NCBI GenBank assembly: GCA_035555315.1
Contig: DATMGU010000011.1
Span: forward strand, 1-16,640
Direction: 5' to 3'
DNA length: 16,640 nt
From: DATMGU01 sp035555315
GTDB taxonomy: Bacteria; Pseudomonadota; Alphaproteobacteria; ATCC43930; CGMCC-115725
Of the stretch, positions 14,471 to 16,640 are shown piece by piece (position 1 is the stretch's first letter; each line of letters begins with the position of its first letter). The position numbers were made by a program, and so were the translations under genes. The notes below the pieces were generated by a model. It had not been told where the DNA came from. It did no database searches and saw only the letters and a program-made list of their open reading frames with translations.

Positions 14471-15367
14471 TTATTTCAATGACGCGAGATGGTCAAGCAG
14501 CGAACGTGCCGCTACGGACAATGTCGCCAGTTGCTTGAAACACATTACGAAACGCCGTTGCGCCCAGCCGTCGGAAAGAGGAATGAAGCACGGCCCCCCT
14601 GGGCCAATGTATTGCTCGACGATTTCTCTCGGCGCCACCGCAAGTCCGAGGTCGGACCGAGCTACCCGAATCGCTGCGTCAAACGTACTAACGACGACAC
14701 GATAATTAATTTGCCGCCCCGACGCCGAAGCTTCACGATCGACAGCAGCTTGGAACGCACTCGATGGCGGCATCCCGATGTGCTCATACGAGCGCGTCTC
14801 TTCAAATCGGATCTCCGACCGACTGGCAAGCGGATGATTCTGAGCCACAGCGATGCCGAGTTGATCAGTTGCATAAAACCTGGTCTCCAGCCCCGTGAGA
14901 TCGACCACGTCCCAGCAAATACCGATTGTGGCAGCACCGCTACGTACTTCAGCGACGACCTCGTGGCTCACCCGCTCCTCAATTTCAATACGAACGGAAC
15001 GATGAAGAGGATCGCGCAGAAAACTGGCAATGGCATCTGGCAGCGATTCCGCAATCGCCGTCGCGGCTGTAACAAGCTTAACGTTTCCTTCAATCGCTTG
15101 CGTATGGGATGCCATATCGCGCTCGATTTCCGCGGCGGTGGCGAGCATTGTTTTCGCATGTTTAAGCAAGATCTCTCCGGCCGCCGTTGGCGCGATTCCG
15201 CTCCGTTTCCGGACAAGCAACGTCGTTCCGACTACTTCTTCCAGTTGGGCGAGACGTTTGCTGATGGCTGACCCGACGATGTGCTCGCTACGCGCGGCCT
15301 TAGTAATCTGTTGCGCTTCGCAAACTGCGACGAATAGTCTGAGCGAATTTAAATCGAGATTTCTCAT
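14471..15367 (-). CDS. LysR-type transcriptional regulator
   Basis: A 298-aa DNA-binding regulator, the standard LysR length. The N-terminal winged helix-turn-helix spans about 1-62: LDLNSLRLFVAVCEAQQITK, then SAISKRLAQLEEVVGTTLLV and the APTAAGEILL turn leading to the linker helix. Residues from about 90 form the two-lobed effector-binding domain (GNVKLVTAATAIAESLPDAI onward). ATG 15367 has no clear ribosome binding site. It is divergent from a dehydrogenase gene across a 264-bp gap with several dyads, the usual layout for a LysR regulator controlling its neighbour and itself. The effector may be the dehydrogenase substrate, probably a hydroxy-acid, but that is inference. Base composition is lower in GC than in the genes to the left, suggesting separate origin. 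Its 3' end lies 13 bp from a truncated gene. Confidence 0.92.
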   Translation of the reverse strand: MRNLDLNSLRLFVAVCEAQQITKAARSEHIVGSAISKRLAQLEEVVGTTLLVRKRSGIAPTAAGEILLKHAKTMLATAAEIERDMASHTQAIEGNVKLVTAATAIAESLPDAIASFLRDPLHRSVRIEIEERVSHEVVAEVRSGAATIGICWDVVDLTGLETRFYATDQLGIAVAQNHPLASRSEIRFEETRSYEHIGMPPSSAFQAAVDREASASGRQINYRVVVSTFDAAIRVARSDLGLAVAPREIVEQYIGPGGPCFIPLSDGWAQRRFVMCFKQLATLSVAARSLLDHLASLK

Positions 15368-15471
15368 AAGTCTGTGCCGTGTGCGTGCGTGGCCGCGACA
15401 CTACCCGAGGGGCCGCTCCGTGAAGCATGTCTAGCGTACGACGTTAGCATCACACCGACCGGGTCGCCATT

Positions 15472-15543
15472 GGCATCCCATGGACGATGCCGCTCACATG
15501 TGTTCCAAAACGGAAAACAACGCGTTCCGAGATATCGCGGAAC
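15472..15543. promoter_or_regulatory. Cluster of dyads, likely LysR-type operator
   Basis: Between the divergent regulator and dehydrogenase genes lie four dyads in 72 bp. They are GGCATC-N8-GATGCC (15472-15491), CACATGTG (15495-15502), TTCCAAAACGGAA (15503-15515, a T-N11-A box as LysR proteins prefer), and GTTCCG-N8-CGGAAC (15524-15543, a 20-bp palindrome with one mismatched pair). The two TTCC...GGAA boxes begin 22 bp apart, about two helical turns, which suits a recognition site plus an activation site. A further perfect palindrome, GCAAGCTTGC, lies at 15594-15603, close to the dehydrogenase start. Confidence 0.5.
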
Positions 15544-15631
15544 AAGAAAATCAAACCACACTAAGCTTGATTTCGAAAGGTAGTCGTGCAAGCGCAAGCT
15601 TGCCGGTAAAGCCCGCCATCTGAGGTCAATT

Positions 15632-16640
15632 ATGAAAAGCACCTACGAAATCGCGGTAATGCCCGGCGACGGAATCGGGCCGGAAGTAACCGACGCGGCA
15701 ATGAAAGTGCTTCGTGCGGGAGCCGACGCGTGTGGCTTCGCTCTGAGTTATACGCTCTACGATTTTGGCGCCGAAGCTTATCAGCGTACGGGTAAGTTTA
15801 TTACCCCCGCCGATATGGATGTCATTGGCAAATCGGATGCCATTTTGTTTGGCGCCATGGGACTTCCCGACGTCCGCACTCCAGACGGTCGTGAATGGGG
15901 CGCTCAGGTCGAAATGCGCGCTTACTATGGACTGTTCGCGAGTCTGCGCCCCGCGAAGCTGTTCGAGGGTGTGCTCACCAACATCCGCTCTTCAGACGTA
16001 GACATGCTTGTTATCCGTGAGTCCACGGAGGGCATGTTCGCCGGCCTGAAAGACCCGCAGGCAGAAAGCGATGAGCAGATGAGCGACCGGATGACGATCA
16101 CGCGCGCAACAAGCGAAAAGCTGTTTCGCGTTGCATTCGAGCAGGCCCGTGCCCGCCGGCGTCTCTATGGTACGCGGGGCCATGTCACCCTTCTAGACAA
16201 GTCCAATGCACTACGCAGCAATGTCCTGTTTCGTAGAGTCTTCCTCGAGGTCGCCAAGCACTATCCCGACATTCAGACTGACTGCTTTTATGTCGATGCT
16301 GGTGCAATGTACATGGTAACCAACCCAGAGCGCTATGACGTCGTCGTCACCGAAAATATCTTTGGTGACATTATCTCAGAGATTGCCGCAGGAGTGGTGG
16401 GCGGACTGGGCGTCGCGCCTTCTGCAGATATCGGCGACAACCAGGGAGTTTTCCAGCCGTCGCACGGCAGTGCGCCTGACATCGCTGGAAAGGGGCTTGC
16501 CAATCCCGTCGCGTCTATCCTATCCGCCGCGATGATGCTTGAGTGGTTAGCGGAAAAGCATGATGACCATCGGTGCGCCATGGCATGCGTCGCGATCCGC
16601 AATGCTGTCTCCAGTTCTCTCCTGAATGGTCCACGAACGG
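15632..16640 (+). CDS. Isocitrate/isopropylmalate dehydrogenase family protein (partial, runs off the window)
   Basis: An NAD(P)-dependent decarboxylating hydroxy-acid dehydrogenase (family of LeuB, NAD-isocitrate and tartrate/D-malate dehydrogenases). 336 codons are present without a stop, so probably only the last 15-30 residues are missing. Visible features are PGDGIGPEV (11-19), substrate arginines in EMRAYYGLFASLRPAKL (Arg96, Arg106) and VIRESTEG (Arg129), catalytic Lys190 (LLDKSNALRSN), metal ligand Asp222 (YVDAGAM), Asp246 in NIFGDIISE, and the NAD-site FQPSHGSAPDIAGKG (274-288). Residue 250 is Glu where most relatives have a metal-binding Asp. ATG 15632 has GAGGT at 15622-15626. The divergent LysR gene and absence of leuCD suggest catabolism of a hydroxy-dicarboxylate rather than leucine synthesis, but the substrate is not decided by sequence alone. 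Confidence 0.88.
   Translation, partial: MKSTYEIAVMPGDGIGPEVTDAAMKVLRAGADACGFALSYTLYDFGAEAYQRTGKFITPADMDVIGKSDAILFGAMGLPDVRTPDGREWGAQVEMRAYYGLFASLRPAKLFEGVLTNIRSSDVDMLVIRESTEGMFAGLKDPQAESDEQMSDRMTITRATSEKLFRVAFEQARARRRLYGTRGHVTLLDKSNALRSNVLFRRVFLEVAKHYPDIQTDCFYVDAGAMYMVTNPERYDVVVTENIFGDIISEIAAGVVGGLGVAPSADIGDNQGVFQPSHGSAPDIAGKGLANPVASILSAAMMLEWLAEKHDDHRCAMACVAIRNAVSSSLLNGPRT

Noticed and set aside
15374..15583. Small ORFs on either strand in the LysR-dehydrogenase gap (15374-15583 + and 15364-15642 -)
   Set aside because: They lack ribosome binding sites and family resemblance, and they overlap a dyad-rich promoter region.

Overview
The window reads as a chromosomal segment of a GC-rich alphaproteobacterium, probably from the Rhodospirillales or a nearby order. 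This rests on protein family content rather than a database match. The segment carries a DUF3035/BamF-type outer-membrane lipoprotein directly after lspA, a MutL with the endonuclease motifs, and a fragment resembling DUF2019, a family I know mainly from alphaproteobacteria. Most of the sequence is strongly GC-rich (13381-13440 is 67% GC). The right end is visibly poorer in GC (15541-15600 is 42%, 16321-16380 is 47%).

Layout, left to right. (1) The last 51 codons of a chemoreceptor-like protein. (2) A branched-chain amino-acid type (HAAT family) ABC importer, livG-livF-livH-livM on the + strand. Both ATPases and both permeases are present, but no periplasmic binding protein. Short tandem repeats sit at the 3' ends of livF and livM, and a 23-codon leader ORF overlaps the livH start. 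(3) A lone Rieske non-haem iron oxygenase on the - strand, convergent with livM. (4) A housekeeping block on the + strand: ribF (FAD synthesis), ileS, lspA (overlapping ileS by 4 nt), the BamF-like lipoprotein, mutL and dadA. LspA would mature the lipoprotein encoded next to it. (5) A glutathione S-transferase-like gene on the - strand, convergent with dadA. (6) A 40-codon stub that looks like the N-terminus of a DUF2019 protein, cut off by a stop at 14455. (7) From about 14458 onward, lower-GC DNA holding a LysR-type regulator (- strand) and, divergently, an isocitrate/isopropylmalate dehydrogenase family gene that runs off the window. Their 264-bp intergenic region contains several dyad elements, including two TTCC...GGAA boxes that suit a LysR-type operator.

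The window is mostly ordinary core genome. The parts most worth a second look are the composition junction with the truncated DUF2019-like stub, the regulator/dehydrogenase pair with its operator-like region and an unusual Glu in the metal-binding motif, and the small repeats and leader ORF inside the liv operon. I saw no tRNA, rRNA, CRISPR array, insertion sequence or phage gene. No gene-free stretch exceeds 300 bp.
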